The notes below the pieces were generated by a model. The model saw only the letters and a list, made by a program, of their open reading frames with translations, had not been told where the DNA came from and did not search any database. The position numbers and the translations under genes were made by a program. A DNA stretch of 64,000 bases, taken from assembly GCF_003012345.1 (NCBI RefSeq), contig NZ_PVRV01000024.1, positions 496,001 through 560,000 on the forward strand. Direction: 5' to 3'. This DNA comes from Phytohalomonas tamaricis (lineage in GTDB: Bacteria > Pseudomonadota > Gammaproteobacteria > Pseudomonadales > Halomonadaceae). Shown here one piece after another: positions 1-13,593 of this stretch (positions within the stretch are counted from its first letter, which is position 1; every line of letters starts with the position of its first letter).

Positions 1-285
1 GCTGGCCAAGCGAATATCAAGGGTCTGACCGGCGCGCAGCATTTCGAACAGACGCAATGAACTCTCGCTCGTCGCTACATACTGGATATGCAACTCAAGC
101 GTTCCGGCGCTATCAGGCGCATTGGCGATCGAAAAAGGTACCCACGCATCATCGATACGCACTTCAAGATACTGACCCGGCGCGTGCATTACCTCATCCG
201 GTTCGCCACGCAAAAATACCCGGTAGATTTCCGGGCTCAAGGTTTCCAGTGTCTCGATCAGACAGGTCAGCGTCCTGGCCGTCAT
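1..285 (-). CDS. fre: NAD(P)H-flavin reductase, N-terminal part (runs off the window)
   Basis: The first 95 residues of a flavin reductase of the ferredoxin-reductase fold; the NAD(P)H-binding C-terminal half lies outside the window. The product would reduce free flavins, which can supply reduced FMN for prenyl-FMN synthesis or iron reduction. Seen: a beta-barrel FAD-type domain with the motif PFSIANAP near residues 51-58, followed by GTLELHIQ, closely resembling E. coli Fre (PFSMASTP). The ATG at 283-285 has an AGAGGA ribosome site about 6 nt upstream. It follows ubiD on the same strand, 58 nt downstream, matching the E. coli ubiD-fre order. It could also be named CDP-6-deoxy-delta-3,4-glucoseen reductase-like, the label often used in pseudomonads. 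Confidence 0.8.
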   Translation of the reverse strand, partial: MTARTLTCLIETLETLSPEIYRVFLRGEPDEVMHAPGQYLEVRIDDAWVPFSIANAPDSAGTLELHIQYVATSESSLRLFEMLRAGQTLDIRLAS

Positions 286-343
286 CGCATCCTCTTTAAC
301 ATCGTGAGCCTCATCAGCGCTTGCAGATCAATCCTGCCGAAAC

Positions 344-1834
344 TCAGCGCTCAGGAAACTCTGTTTTGGCAAAAATGGCGAACTCATCCCAACGTGCCGA
401 GACGCGCGCTTTGATATCGTCATCCATGGCAATCGGTACGCCCCACTCACGATCAGTCTCACCTGGCCATTTAGACGTCGCATCCAACCCCATCTTAGAG
501 CCGAGGCCACTGACGGGAGAGGCAAAATCGAGATAATCGATCGGCGTGTTTTCAACCAGTACAGTATCACGCGCCGGATCCATCCGCGTGGTCATCGCCC
601 AGATCACATCCTTCCAATCACGTGCATCGATATCATCATCAGCGACAATCACGAACTTGGTGTACATGAACTGGCGCAGAAAACTCCACACGCCCATCAT
701 TACGCGCTTGGCATGGCCCGGGTATTGTTTTTTCATCGTCACTACCGCAAGACGGTAAGAGCACCCTTCTGGCGGCAGATAGAAGTCGACAATTTCTGGA
801 AACTGCTTGCGCAGGATCGGCACGAATACCTCATTGAGTGCTACGCCAAGCACCGCTGGCTCGTCAGGTGGACGACCAGTATAGGTAGAATGATAGATCG
901 GATTGCGCCGATGCGTGATGCGCTCGACGGTGAAGACCGGAAAGGTATCGACTTCGTTGTAATACCCCGTGTGGTCACCGAACGGTCCTTCCGGCGCCGT
1001 ATCATCAGGATAGATGAATCCTTCAAGAATAATTTCAGCAGATGCCGGCACTTCAAGGTCGGCATGCTTGCAGGCTGCCAGTTCTGTCTTTGAGCCACGG
1101 AGCAATCCGGCAAAGGCATACTCAGAGAGCGTATCGGGGACCGGCGTCACCGCGCCGAGAATCGTTGCCGGATCAGCCCCAAGCGCTACCGCAACCGGGA
1201 ACGGCTCGCCAGGATGGGCCTTTTGCCATTCAAGAAAATCGAGCGCCCCCCCGCGATGCGATAACCAGCGCATGATCAGACGATTCTTGCCGATTTTCTG
1301 CTGCCGATAGATGCCAAGATTCTGCCGGCTCTTGTGCGGTCCTTTGGTGACTACCAGCGGCCAGGTCACCAATGGCGCAGCGTCACCTGGCCAACAGTGC
1401 TGAATAGGGATGCGATCTAGATCGACGTCCTCGCCTTCCAGCACAACGTCCTGGCAGGGCGCTTTCCTGATCCGCTTGGGCCCCATGCTCATCACTTGCT
1501 TGAAAATCGGCATCTTGTCCCAGGCATCGCGAAAACCCTTGGGCGGCTCAGGCTCCTTGAGAAAGGCAAGCAGCTCGCCGACCTCACGCAGCGCTGCAAC
1601 CGAATCCTGCCCCATGCCCAACGCAACACGTTTTGGTGTGCCGAACAGGTTGGCCAGCACAGGCATGGTATGGCCTTTAACGTTTTCAAACAGCAGCGCT
1701 GGGCCTTCGGAGCGCAGCACGCGATCACAGATTTCAGTAATTTCCAGGTAAGGGTCGACCTCGGCGGTAATGCGCTTAAGCTCGCCCATCGACTCCAGGG
1801 CCGCCACGAATTCACGCAAGTCATTATATTTCAT
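344..1834 (-). CDS. ubiD: 3-octaprenyl-4-hydroxybenzoate decarboxylase UbiD
   Basis: Prenyl-FMN-dependent decarboxylase that removes the carboxyl group from polyprenyl-4-hydroxybenzoate in ubiquinone synthesis. The 496 residues match the E. coli length (497). Family signatures seen: the N-terminal MKYNDLREF, the region around residues 176-190 ([15 protein letters not shown]) that contains the conserved cofactor-binding arginine, and [11 protein letters not shown] near 282-292 that carries the conserved acidic residues. The start is the only reasonable ATG in front of the conserved N-terminus. It is divergent from the PhoD-type gene and upstream of fre. The cofactor-making ubiX is not in this window. 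Recognition is by overall sequence. Confidence 0.95.
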   Translation of the reverse strand: MKYNDLREFVAALESMGELKRITAEVDPYLEITEICDRVLRSEGPALLFENVKGHTMPVLANLFGTPKRVALGMGQDSVAALREVGELLAFLKEPEPPKGFRDAWDKMPIFKQVMSMGPKRIRKAPCQDVVLEGEDVDLDRIPIQHCWPGDAAPLVTWPLVVTKGPHKSRQNLGIYRQQKIGKNRLIMRWLSHRGGALDFLEWQKAHPGEPFPVAVALGADPATILGAVTPVPDTLSEYAFAGLLRGSKTELAACKHADLEVPASAEIILEGFIYPDDTAPEGPFGDHTGYYNEVDTFPVFTVERITHRRNPIYHSTYTGRPPDEPAVLGVALNEVFVPILRKQFPEIVDFYLPPEGCSYRLAVVTMKKQYPGHAKRVMMGVWSFLRQFMYTKFVIVADDDIDARDWKDVIWAMTTRMDPARDTVLVENTPIDYLDFASPVSGLGSKMGLDATSKWPGETDREWGVPIAMDDDIKARVSARWDEFAIFAKTEFPER

Positions 1835-1874
1835 GTGGCTTTTCCTGTCTGTTTGAATGGCTTCAGAGTATCAC

Positions 1875-1916
1875 CCAACGCGTTGGATGAATGCTGCCAC
1901 ACGGTCACGTCGACGT
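1875..1916. promoter_or_regulatory. Two palindromes in the ubiD/phoD divergent intergenic region
   Basis: The 133-nt gap between the ubiD and phoD starts holds a perfect 12-bp palindrome, CCAACGCGTTGG (1875-1886), and a perfect 10-bp one, ACGTCGACGT (1907-1916), about 20 nt apart. Such sites can be operators, but no known regulator consensus was recognised and no clear Pho box is visible. This is an inference from symmetry only. Confidence 0.25.
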
Positions 1917-1967
1917 CATGAACCAGCCCTATCATCGCCATCCTCTAACTCACTCAAGTTCCCGACC

Positions 1968-3719
1968 ATGCCCAAACTGACTCGACGCGAATTTCTCAAA
2001 GTATCCGCACTAACGGCAGGTGCGCTGTCCGTCTCCTTCGGTCTGACCGGCTGTAGCGACAGCGATGACAACGATACGAAGGACGGCAATACCCTTGCGG
2101 TGAAATTCCAGCACGGTGTCGCTAGTGGCGACCCGCTCAGCGACAGCGTAATACTATGGACGCGTATCACACCACTTGATGAAGGCGGTGATATCGATGT
2201 CGTGTGGGAGGTAGCCCGTGATGCCGCATTCACTGATCTGACTCATGACGGGCAAATGACTGCTAGTGCCGTCCACGACTATACCGTCAAGATCGACGTA
2301 CGCAACCTGTTACCGGACACCCGCTACTATTATCGGTTCCGCGCTGCTGGAGTGGTTTCGCCGACAGGGATCACTGCGACGCTACCGCTGACCACTGAAC
2401 AGGTCCGGCTGGCGGTGGTCAGCTGCTCAAACTATCCGGCGGGCTACTTCCATGCCTATGCCGCAATTGCCGACCTGGCCGACAGCCAGAACCTTGCCGC
2501 CGTCGTCCACCTTGGCGATTATCTTTATGAGTATGGCATGGGAGAGTACGCGACCGGCGATGCCGATACACTGGGTCGCGCCCTGGCTGAGGATAACGAT
2601 ACGGAACTGTTGTCACTGGACGATTACCGCAAGCGCTATGCCCTCTATCATAGCGATGCTGATCTGCAAGCGTTGCATGCCCTTCTACCCTGGATCGTCG
2701 TATGGGATGACCATGAAGTGACCAACGACACGTGGGAAAGTGGCGCAGAGAATCACAACGATGGAGAAGGCGACTTCACAGCCCGCAAGGTACAGGCATT
2801 ACAGGCCTATTTTGAGTGGCTGCCGATCCGTCCGGCCAGCGAAGGTAATGAGGCGATCGTTTATCGAAGCTTCCGGTTCGGTGATCTGGTGGCGTTGCAG
2901 ATGCTCGATACCCGACTCATCGCACGTGATCAACAGCTCGATTACACCAACTACATCAGCAGCGACGGCCAGCTCGACGCTGCCTCACTCACCAGTGACC
3001 TGGCCGACCCGACGCGCGAATTGCTCGGCGAAACGCAACGCTTGTGGCTAGAAGCAGCAGTCGCCGAAACGCAATCGCTGCGCTGGCAAGTGCTCGGCCA
3101 ACAAGTCTTGATGGCCCGCATGACTTTACCTGCAGAGTTGCTGTTTCAATTGCAGAAGGTCTATGCCGGGGACGCTGACGCCGATTCACTGCAATTGTTG
3201 GTCAACGAGTATGTCGAACTCAAACAGCGCCAGACGCAGGGGGACACTCTCAGCGCCAGCGAACAGTCACGCATTGATACCGTGCTGCCCTATAACTTGG
3301 ACGCTTGGGATGGTTATGCCGCGGCACGGGAGCGCACACTGGCGGTCTTCCAGCAGGCCGGCGCTAACCTCGTGGTGCTCGCTGGCGATACCCATAACGC
3401 CTGGGCATCACTGTTGACCCGTCAGGATGGTACAGCGGTCGGTGTCGAATTCGCCGTAAGCTCGGTCAGCTCGCCCGGAATGGAAAGCTATCTCGGCGAC
3501 ATCAATGTCGATACCCTGGCTCAAGCACTGACGGTGCTGATCGACGACCTGCGCTACGCCAACCTCTCGCAACGGGGCTTCCTGATCGTCGATTTCACTA
3601 GCGACGAAGCACGCGCTGCCTGGTACTTCATCGATACCGTCAAATCTCGGAACTATACCGTCATTGAAGGGCCGACCTGGCGCACACTGGCCGGTAACGC
3701 AAGTCTCGAGGCGGTATAA
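1968..3719 (+). CDS. phoD: PhoD-family phosphodiesterase/alkaline phosphatase, Tat-exported lipoprotein
   Basis: Metal-dependent PhoD-type phosphatase (583 aa), expected to hydrolyse phosphate mono- or diesters outside the cytoplasm. The N-terminus is a twin-arginine signal (TRREFLK, residues 5-11), then a hydrophobic stretch and a lipobox LTGC with Cys29, so it looks like a Tat-dependent lipoprotein. PhoD metal-site motifs are visible: VVSCSNYP, HLGDYLYEYG (Asp near 184), WDDHEVTND (near 246) and GDTHNAW (near 474). The frame stays open upstream to 1857, but the extra 37 residues would bury the Tat signal, so ATG 1968 is chosen; its ribosome site is weak. It stands alone and divergent from ubiD, ending before a terminator shared with rho. 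No Pho box was seen. Confidence 0.88.
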   Translation: MPKLTRREFLKVSALTAGALSVSFGLTGCSDSDDNDTKDGNTLAVKFQHGVASGDPLSDSVILWTRITPLDEGGDIDVVWEVARDAAFTDLTHDGQMTASAVHDYTVKIDVRNLLPDTRYYYRFRAAGVVSPTGITATLPLTTEQVRLAVVSCSNYPAGYFHAYAAIADLADSQNLAAVVHLGDYLYEYGMGEYATGDADTLGRALAEDNDTELLSLDDYRKRYALYHSDADLQALHALLPWIVVWDDHEVTNDTWESGAENHNDGEGDFTARKVQALQAYFEWLPIRPASEGNEAIVYRSFRFGDLVALQMLDTRLIARDQQLDYTNYISSDGQLDAASLTSDLADPTRELLGETQRLWLEAAVAETQSLRWQVLGQQVLMARMTLPAELLFQLQKVYAGDADADSLQLLVNEYVELKQRQTQGDTLSASEQSRIDTVLPYNLDAWDGYAAARERTLAVFQQAGANLVVLAGDTHNAWASLLTRQDGTAVGVEFAVSSVSSPGMESYLGDINVDTLAQALTVLIDDLRYANLSQRGFLIVDFTSDEARAAWYFIDTVKSRNYTVIEGPTWRTLAGNASLEAV

Positions 3720-3754
3720 CGATAAGCTCATTCCCGCTGCGCTGAACGCACGAA

Positions 3755-3785
3755 GGGCGGCTTTTTATGCCGCCCCTCGTTTTTA
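3755..3785. terminator. Terminator between convergent phoD and rho
   Basis: A 7-bp stem GGGCGGC/GCCGCCC (3755-3761 with 3769-3775) encloses a TTTTTAT loop and is followed on the plus strand by CTCGTTTTT. It suits phoD; on the minus strand the T-run is weak, so for rho it may serve only partly. Confidence 0.7.
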
Positions 3786-3799
3786 GCCTGACCGGCAGG

Positions 3800-5059
3800 T
3801 CAACGCCTTTTCATGGCCTCGAAGAACTCAAGATTGGTCTTGGTATCCTTAAGGCGGTCGATGAGGAACTCGGTCGCAGCGACATCTTCCATCGGATTGA
3901 GCAGCTTACGCAGAATCCACATGCGCTGCATTTCATCCTCGCTGCACAACAGATCTTCACGACGCGTACCGGAACGACGAATATTCATCGCCGGGAAGAC
4001 GCGCTTCTCGGCCAGCTTACGGTCAAGGTGGGCTTCCATGTTACCGGTGCCCTTGAACTCCTCGAAGATAACCTCATCCATCTTGGAGCCAGTATCGACC
4101 AGCGCTGTGGCAAGAATAGTGAGACTGCCGCCTTCCTCGATGTTACGTGCCGCACCAAAGAAGCGCTTGGGCTTTTCAAGTGCATGTGCATCGACACCAC
4201 CCGTTAACACCTTGCCAGACGACGGCACGACGGTGTTATAGGCACGCGCCAGGCGGGTGATGGAATCGAGCAGAATCACCACGTCCTTCTTATGTTCGAC
4301 CAGACGCTTGGCCTTCTCGATGACCATTTCAGCGACCTGGACGTGCCGTGCCGGTGGCTCATCGAAGGTCGACGCAACCACCTCACCACGTACCGTGCGC
4401 GACATCTCGGTCACTTCTTCCGGACGCTCATCGATCAGCAACACAATCATGTGGCATTCGGGATTGTTGCGAGTGATCGAATTGGCGATATTCTGCAACA
4501 TCAGTGTCTTACCCGCCTTGGGGGGCGAGACGATCAGGCCACGCTGGCCCTTACCGATAGGCGACGTCAGATCGATGATGCGCGAGGTTAGGTCTTCGGT
4601 TGAACCGTTGCCAATTTCCATATGCAGGCGTTCCTGCGGAAACAGCGGCGTGAGGTTTTCAAACAGAATCTTGTGCTTGGCGTTCTCGGGCTTGTCGAAG
4701 TTGATCTGATTGACCTTCAACAGCGCGAAATAACGTTCGCCCTCTTTCGGCGGGCGAATCTTACCGGAAATAGAGTCGCCCTTGCGCAGGTTGAAACGGC
4801 GAATCTGGGAAGGCGAAACGTAGATATCATCGGGACCGGCGAGGTAAGAGCTATCGGCACTGCGCAGAAAACCGAAACCATCCTGGAGAATTTCCAGGAC
4901 GCCATCTCCATAAATGTCTTCGCCGCTTTTGGCGTGTTTTTTGAGTATCGCGAAGATAATGTCCTGCTTCCGCGAACGAGCCAGATTATCGATGCCCATT
5001 TCCTGGGCCATCTCTAACAATTCGGGAACAGTTTTTTGCTTAAGTTCGGTAAGATTCAT
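3800..5059 (-). CDS. rho: Transcription termination factor Rho
   Basis: Hexameric RNA helicase/ATPase that ends transcription at C-rich unstructured RNA and enforces transcription-translation coupling. The 419 residues equal the E. coli length. In order: N-terminal Rho_N helical domain (1-45), cold-shock-like RNA-binding domain (about 50-118, with DGFGFLRS), then a RecA-type ATPase with P-loop PPKAGKTLM (near 180), Walker [17 protein letters not shown] (near 260) and the secondary RNA-binding region with [13 protein letters not shown]. The start is the conserved MNLTELK. It lies downstream of trxA, the usual neighbour, after an exceptionally long spacer. Confidence 0.98.
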   Translation of the reverse strand: MNLTELKQKTVPELLEMAQEMGIDNLARSRKQDIIFAILKKHAKSGEDIYGDGVLEILQDGFGFLRSADSSYLAGPDDIYVSPSQIRRFNLRKGDSISGKIRPPKEGERYFALLKVNQINFDKPENAKHKILFENLTPLFPQERLHMEIGNGSTEDLTSRIIDLTSPIGKGQRGLIVSPPKAGKTLMLQNIANSITRNNPECHMIVLLIDERPEEVTEMSRTVRGEVVASTFDEPPARHVQVAEMVIEKAKRLVEHKKDVVILLDSITRLARAYNTVVPSSGKVLTGGVDAHALEKPKRFFGAARNIEEGGSLTILATALVDTGSKMDEVIFEEFKGTGNMEAHLDRKLAEKRVFPAMNIRRSGTRREDLLCSEDEMQRMWILRKLLNPMEDVAATEFLIDRLKDTKTNLEFFEAMKRR

Positions 5060-5461
5060 CGGCTTTGTTCAGAAAATCGCTCGTGTCAGCATGGCAACAG
5101 GGAAAGCAGCTAGGACAGGAGGCGGTGGTCATGTGCCGCCCGGTGCGTTCAGAGCCCGGAGGTCGTTCCACTCGACAGACATGCTCGGCAAACGAATGTC
5201 AGAAAGAACATTCAGGACGAGACTGGCATCGAGGGGGGTACTGATCTTTATATCGCCTGGTCTTTATCTTCTTATCAAAAACCAAAAGTTAAAGACAAAA
5301 AGAACGTGCGGGCTGGCTGACGACTTGGGGTACCGCTGCTGGGCGGCCGAAAAGCATTGGAACAGGCGAACATCTCGATGGTAGTCAAGGGCGCTCGCCA
5401 ACGCAAGCCCTTACCATGAAAATGTTATGACACACCGTATCATGCTATTTGGAAAACCAAT
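5060..5461 (-). promoter_or_regulatory. Long rho leader/promoter region, no gene seen
   Basis: A stretch of 402 nt between trxA and rho without a convincing ORF. The part nearest trxA (5387-5412) holds an imperfect inverted repeat with no T-run. An A/T-rich patch at about 5255-5305 looks like the promoter area (minus-strand TTGTCT and GATAAG blocks 16 nt apart, weak). The remaining roughly 190 nt upstream of rho is GC-rich and would be a long 5' leader. Rho is autoregulated through premature termination in its leader in E. coli; assuming the same here is inference. Confidence 0.4.
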
Positions 5462-5788
5462 CTAAAGATTGTCATCAAGAAAACTGCTTAATTGCGCCTT
5501 GGGCAAGGCGCCCACCCTGGTCGCTTCTACGCTTCCGTCAACAAATAACGTCAGTGTCGGTACACCACGAACACCATAACGGGCAGCCAAATCAGCATAT
5601 TGATCGACATCAACCTTACATATCTTGATACGCCCTTCGTATTCGTTGGCGATTTCTTCAAGCACGGGAGAAAGCATGGTACATGGACCGCACCAGCTCG
5701 CCCAAAATTCTACTAGCGTGGGACCAGCATGTTCTATAACTTCGCGCTCGAAGCTCTGCTCATCGAGTGCAACGATAGGAGCATTCAT
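5462..5788 (-). CDS. trxA: Thioredoxin 1
   Basis: Small cytoplasmic disulfide reductase of 108 aa, recycled by thioredoxin reductase (trxB at 36583-37554). The redox motif WCGPC is at residues 32-36 inside VEFWASWCGPC, and the cis-proline loop GVRGVPTLTLF follows, exactly as in the family. Length matches E. coli TrxA (109). It sits upstream of rho, the common order, and diverges from ppx across a 144-nt shared promoter region. Confidence 0.97.
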   Translation of the reverse strand: MNAPIVALDEQSFEREVIEHAGPTLVEFWASWCGPCTMLSPVLEEIANEYEGRIKICKVDVDQYADLAARYGVRGVPTLTLFVDGSVEATRVGALPKAQLSSFLDDNL

Positions 5789-5932
5789 CTTCTACCTCTG
5801 TATTTATACATGGTCAGCTAACGCAACCAAAAGATAACACTTCCAGCATAGCAGAGGAATTGACAACTTCCCCGGACAGCCGCAACCTTGGCTTAATGGA
5901 AAATATTAGCACTGCGCTAAGGGAATTGGCTC

Positions 5933-7438
5933 ATGCACGATCACCAAACTGGTGACGCCTTACGCCGCTTGGCGGCAATCGATTTAGGCTCTAACAGCTT
6001 CCACCTTTTAATTGCACATCATGTCGATGGTCAATTTCACGTCATTGAAAAGCGCAGTGAAAAGGTCCAGTTAGCTGCGGGGCTTGACGATAATAATTGC
6101 CTGACCGATACCAGCATGGAACGTGCGCTTGCCTGTCTCTCGCAATTTGCTGTCTTTTTGAAAGGTATCGACTCGTGCAATATCCGAATTGTTGGCACCA
6201 ATGCGCTGCGCAACGCAGCCAACAGTGAGACATTCGTTGCCCGGTCTGAAGCTGTCTTAGGCCAACCGATCGAAATTATTGCCGGACGTGAAGAAGCACG
6301 CTTGATCTATCTTGGCGCTGCTCATGCGCTTGCCGATGTGCATGGTAAGCGCTTGATTGTCGATATCGGTGGCGGCTCAACCGAGCTGATCATTGGCGAA
6401 CATTTCGACCCACTCGCGCTCGAAAGTCTTGAAATGGGCTGCGTGACCTATACCAAGCGCTTTTTTAAAGATGATCTCATTACTGAGCAGCACATGCGTG
6501 CTGCTGAACGCGAGGCGCTTTCTGAACTTGCCAATATACGCAAAAACTATCTTGCGCTCGGCTGGGATGATCCCGTTGGCACATCAGGCACTATAAAGGC
6601 TGCTGCGCTTGTTCTTGGTGCACTTCAGCTTGGTGATGGCACCGGCATTACACGCAAGGGCTTAATGGCGCTGCGAGCGCGACTGATTGAATGCGGTCGT
6701 CTCGACAAGGTAGCGATGGATGGTCTCAAAGAGGATCGTGCGCGCGTCTTTCCTGCTGGCATAGCCATTTTATCCGCTGTGTTCGAGGCCCTTGAGCTCG
6801 ATGTCATTCGCTATGCCAACGGGGCATTGCGTGACGGTGTTCTCTATGACCTGATTGGACGCAACACGCCGCAGGATTCGCGCCAACACAGCGTTGAAAC
6901 CCTGGCCAAGCGCTTTGATATTGACACGCACCATGCCCACAACGTTGCCACGTGTGCGCTTGAATTATTCGATCAGGTTAGAGATAAATGGCAGCTTGAT
7001 GATGAGTCACGCCTGTTCCTGAATTGGGCAGCGCGGCTGCATGAAGTCGGCTTAGCCATATCCCATAGCCGCTTTCATAAACACGGTGGATACTTGATCG
7101 AGAATACCGACTTGGCCGGGTTCTCTCGCCCCGAACAGAGCGCTCTCGCCTTTCTGGTCCGTGCCCATCGGCGCAAGTTTCCACTTAAGGAAGCCGGAGT
7201 TCTCACACAGAACTATCGCCAGCGCTGCATCAAAATTGCACGTTTACTGCGTCTTGCCGTAGTGCTCAATCATGCTCGACATGACCAGCCGGTTGAAGGC
7301 TTTACGCTCGACAGTAAAGGTGAAGAGCTCACGCTGAAGTTACCGGAGCAAGCCACGACGCCACTACTGATTGATGATCTGACGCGCGAGTGCGTCTATC
7401 AGCAGGAGGCGGGGTTTACTCTAAAAATAGTCACTTGA
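5933..7438 (+). CDS. ppx: Exopolyphosphatase (Ppx/GppA family)
   Basis: Hydrolyses terminal phosphates of long-chain polyphosphate; the family includes GppA, which acts on pppGpp. The 501 residues fit Ppx. Seen: the ASKHA phosphate-binding loop AAIDLGSNSFHLL (residues 14-26), the second loop VDIGGGSTELIIGE (near 143-156), a conserved GTNALRNA segment, and a C-terminal HD-like helical domain. Ppx rather than GppA is favoured by length and by position next to trxA/rho, but the two cannot be separated firmly by eye. Its 3' end overlaps the 3' end of tilS by 18 nt. Confidence 0.92.
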   Translation: MHDHQTGDALRRLAAIDLGSNSFHLLIAHHVDGQFHVIEKRSEKVQLAAGLDDNNCLTDTSMERALACLSQFAVFLKGIDSCNIRIVGTNALRNAANSETFVARSEAVLGQPIEIIAGREEARLIYLGAAHALADVHGKRLIVDIGGGSTELIIGEHFDPLALESLEMGCVTYTKRFFKDDLITEQHMRAAEREALSELANIRKNYLALGWDDPVGTSGTIKAAALVLGALQLGDGTGITRKGLMALRARLIECGRLDKVAMDGLKEDRARVFPAGIAILSAVFEALELDVIRYANGALRDGVLYDLIGRNTPQDSRQHSVETLAKRFDIDTHHAHNVATCALELFDQVRDKWQLDDESRLFLNWAARLHEVGLAISHSRFHKHGGYLIENTDLAGFSRPEQSALAFLVRAHRRKFPLKEAGVLTQNYRQRCIKIARLLRLAVVLNHARHDQPVEGFTLDSKGEELTLKLPEQATTPLLIDDLTRECVYQQEAGFTLKIVT

Positions 7439-8725
7439 CGATGTTTTTCGTTCACCATGACGTTTAAGAGATGCCTGCCATCCATCTGCCGTCAGCGTAA
7501 ACGTCTCGCCTAGCACGGCAACCAGTTCCTTGCCGTGCCAGGCCAACACCAGCTGTCGTCTCTCCCAGGGAGGCACAGTATTATCCTGTAGAAGCGTCTT
7601 AAGCCGTCGGCTCATCCCTCCCCTCCGCAGACGCTCACCCCCTCGACGGGACATTACCCGTACAGTCTCGTACGCACCATCATCACGGTTTAACTGGTAG
7701 TACAATGTATGGCCTGGCGTGCGTAGCGGTGAAAAACCATCCCAGTCTTCCATCCAGTCAGCCGGTAATGGTATTCGCGGAACATGAAAGAGAAGCGTGC
7801 CGCGCCAAACATGCCCCTCCCCGCCCGGCCAGATAACATGCGCCTCGCTGTCATGACGCACACCAATCCTTGCGATCAACGTTTGCAACTGACGCTCAGC
7901 CGGCAAAGGCAAGCCTAGACATACCAGGCAGTGACGAATCAGTAAGCGTTGACGCGCTTCGGAGCGCTCAAGTAATGCCGCACAGGATAATCGCGCTGGG
8001 TTACCGCCCATCTGCTCAAGATCCAGCGCGGCAAACTCCGCAAGCAGCACATCAGCGTCACGGGCATGTCGAGCGGTGGCCGCCAACCGTACAACAGAGG
8101 CTGGCCAACGCTCATCAAGCACCGGCATCACACGATGACGGATATAATTACGGTCAAAATTCACATCATCATTGGTTGGATCTTCTACCCAGGATAAAGC
8201 ATGTTGCCTGGCATAACGACGCAACTCATCGCGTCCTGCTTCCAGCAGTGGCCTCACCAGACGTCCCTCACCCAAGGTACGCGACGCTGGCATTGCGCCA
8301 AGGCCGGTTACGCCGGCACCGCGTAGCATGCGCAGCAGCAATGTTTCGGCCTGGTCGTCACGATGATGAGCCAGCCACAGCACATCATTGCGTCCGACAT
8401 GCGATAAAAATATGTTATACCGTGCTTCGCGCGCCAGCGCTTCAAGACTGCCCCCTTGCGAGGCATCAAGCGCGACATATTCCAGTATCAGTGGAACATC
8501 AAGTGACGCACATAACGCTTGGCAGTGCTGAGCAAACGTATCGGCTGCAGCCTGAAGGCCATGATGAACATGTAACGCACGGAGATTGAAAGCATGTCGC
8601 TTACGTGCCTGGACAGCGAGATAAAGCAAACAAACGCTATCGCACCCGCCAGAAAGCGCAACCCATACCGTACCCTGCGGTGGCTTTTCCTTTAGGGCAT
8701 CATCGATATATGCTGACAAATCCAT
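7421..8725 (-). CDS. tilS: tRNA(Ile)-lysidine synthase TilS
   Basis: Modifies C34 of the CAU-anticodon tRNA-Ile to lysidine so that it reads AUA rather than AUG; essential in bacteria. The 434-aa protein begins with the ATP-pyrophosphatase loop SGGCDS at residues 25-30, then HVHHGLQ and the AHHRDDQAET motif near 120, typical of TilS. The C-terminal part (VMSRRGGERLR) is the tRNA-binding TilS_C region. It is 168 nt downstream of accA and probably belongs to that transcription unit. Confidence 0.96.
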   Translation of the reverse strand: MDLSAYIDDALKEKPPQGTVWVALSGGCDSVCLLYLAVQARKRHAFNLRALHVHHGLQAAADTFAQHCQALCASLDVPLILEYVALDASQGGSLEALAREARYNIFLSHVGRNDVLWLAHHRDDQAETLLLRMLRGAGVTGLGAMPASRTLGEGRLVRPLLEAGRDELRRYARQHALSWVEDPTNDDVNFDRNYIRHRVMPVLDERWPASVVRLAATARHARDADVLLAEFAALDLEQMGGNPARLSCAALLERSEARQRLLIRHCLVCLGLPLPAERQLQTLIARIGVRHDSEAHVIWPGGEGHVWRGTLLFHVPRIPLPADWMEDWDGFSPLRTPGHTLYYQLNRDDGAYETVRVMSRRGGERLRRGGMSRRLKTLLQDNTVPPWERRQLVLAWHGKELVAVLGETFTLTADGWQASLKRHGERKTSSSDYF

Positions 8726-8893
8726 CCATGAACCTCAGTCGTGTCCAGAAGAGACCAGAAACACAAAAGGCTGGGCTTAATCAGTAAAGAAAGGGCTAAC
8801 CACGCAGTAACGGTTCAAAACAAATCGATGCGGCCAACACCATAGTCAGCCACATCGACTTTTTGATACTACTTGATACAGGCAAATACTGCT

Positions 8894-9844
8894 TCAGGGT
8901 GCGCCGTAGCTCATCAATCGCGCATAGCGACGTTCGAGCAACGCCTCAGTATTTAACCCATCAAGACGCTCAAGGCTCGCCAACAGTGCATTCTTGACAC
9001 GCTCTCCCGTTTGAACGGGATGGCGATGCGCACCACCGAGTGGCTCATTGATCAATGTATCAACGAAACCCAACTCTTGAAGACGTGACGCCGTGATTCC
9101 CATCGCCTGCGCGGCATCGGGAGCTTTATCGGCGCTTTTCCAAAGAATCGAGGCACAACCCTCCGGCGAAATAACCGAATAGGTCGAGAACTGCAGCATC
9201 TGCAATTCATCACACACCCCGATTGCCAAGGCACCACCGGAGCCGCCCTCACCAATGACCGTGGCGATGATAGGTGTCTTTAGGCGTGACATGACCGCAA
9301 GATTGTAGGCGATCGCCTCACTCTGACCGCGCTCTTCAGCGTCAATACCTGGATAAGCACCGGGCGTATCGATGAAGGTCAATATCGGCATTTTAAAGCG
9401 CTCAGCCGTCTCCATCAGACGGCACGCCTTACGGTAGCCTTCGGGGCGCGGCATACCGAAATTGCGTCGCACTTTATCCTTGACGTTACGCCCCTTCTGA
9501 TGCCCGATGATCATTACCGGACGGTCATCAAGACGCGCGGTACCGCCAACGATGGCAGCATCATCAGCGAAGTTACGGTCGCCGTGCATCTCATCAAACT
9601 CGGTAAATAGCTCATCGATGTAATCAAGCGTATAGGGACGCTGGGGATGACGAGAAAGCTGCGATACCTGCCAAGGCGTCAGATCCCGGAATATCTGTTC
9701 AGTCAGCTTGCGGCTTTTTTCCTCAAGCTTGGTGATCTCATCGCTGATGCTGATCTTGCTGTCGTTTCCAACCAGACGCAATTCTTCGATCTTGGCCTGT
9801 AGCTCAGCGATCGGCTGTTCAAAGTCCAAATAGTTCGGATTCAT
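8894..9844 (-). CDS. accA: Acetyl-CoA carboxylase carboxyltransferase subunit alpha
   Basis: Alpha half of the carboxyltransferase (partner AccD) that moves the carboxyl group from biotin-BCCP to acetyl-CoA, giving malonyl-CoA for fatty acid synthesis. The 316 residues match E. coli AccA (319). Motifs: N-terminal coiled helices, RPYTLDYI, the crotonase-fold loops IGHQKGR and [11 protein letters not shown]. The start [12 protein letters not shown] (ATG 9842-9844) aligns with the family and has an AAGAG site; an upstream in-frame extension of 25 residues to 9919 was not adopted. It lies directly downstream of dnaE, as in most gammaproteobacteria. Confidence 0.97.
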   Translation of the reverse strand: MNPNYLDFEQPIAELQAKIEELRLVGNDSKISISDEITKLEEKSRKLTEQIFRDLTPWQVSQLSRHPQRPYTLDYIDELFTEFDEMHGDRNFADDAAIVGGTARLDDRPVMIIGHQKGRNVKDKVRRNFGMPRPEGYRKACRLMETAERFKMPILTFIDTPGAYPGIDAEERGQSEAIAYNLAVMSRLKTPIIATVIGEGGSGGALAIGVCDELQMLQFSTYSVISPEGCASILWKSADKAPDAAQAMGITASRLQELGFVDTLINEPLGGAHRHPVQTGERVKNALLASLERLDGLNTEALLERRYARLMSYGAP

Positions 9845-10032
9845 AAGGCTCTTTTGTCGTCGCGGGCAACCTGAATGTGTGCGGTCAGGCTGCGACCTGA
9901 ACCATAATACCCATACCATGAACGACTCGTTATGAGCGAATCGGCACGGCCGGGCGCAAATATGCCATTATCTCATGGTATTTAAGCGGTGCAAGCAGCA
10001 GTCCTACTTTCACTGCCGCTATTCGTTAAGTT

Positions 10033-13545
<3,513 letters not shown>

Positions 13546-13593
13546 GGAACACTCGATAAGTTATTGACGAGATGCAAACACCTCGAAAGAAAT

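Noticed and set aside
1857-1967. N-terminal extension of the PhoD-type protein
   Set aside because: Would place 37 residues before a Tat signal that must be N-terminal.
7870-8589. 239-codon plus-strand ORF
   Set aside because: Lies fully antisense to tilS; product is low-complexity His/Arg/Ala-rich and matches nothing. A shadow of tilS codon bias.
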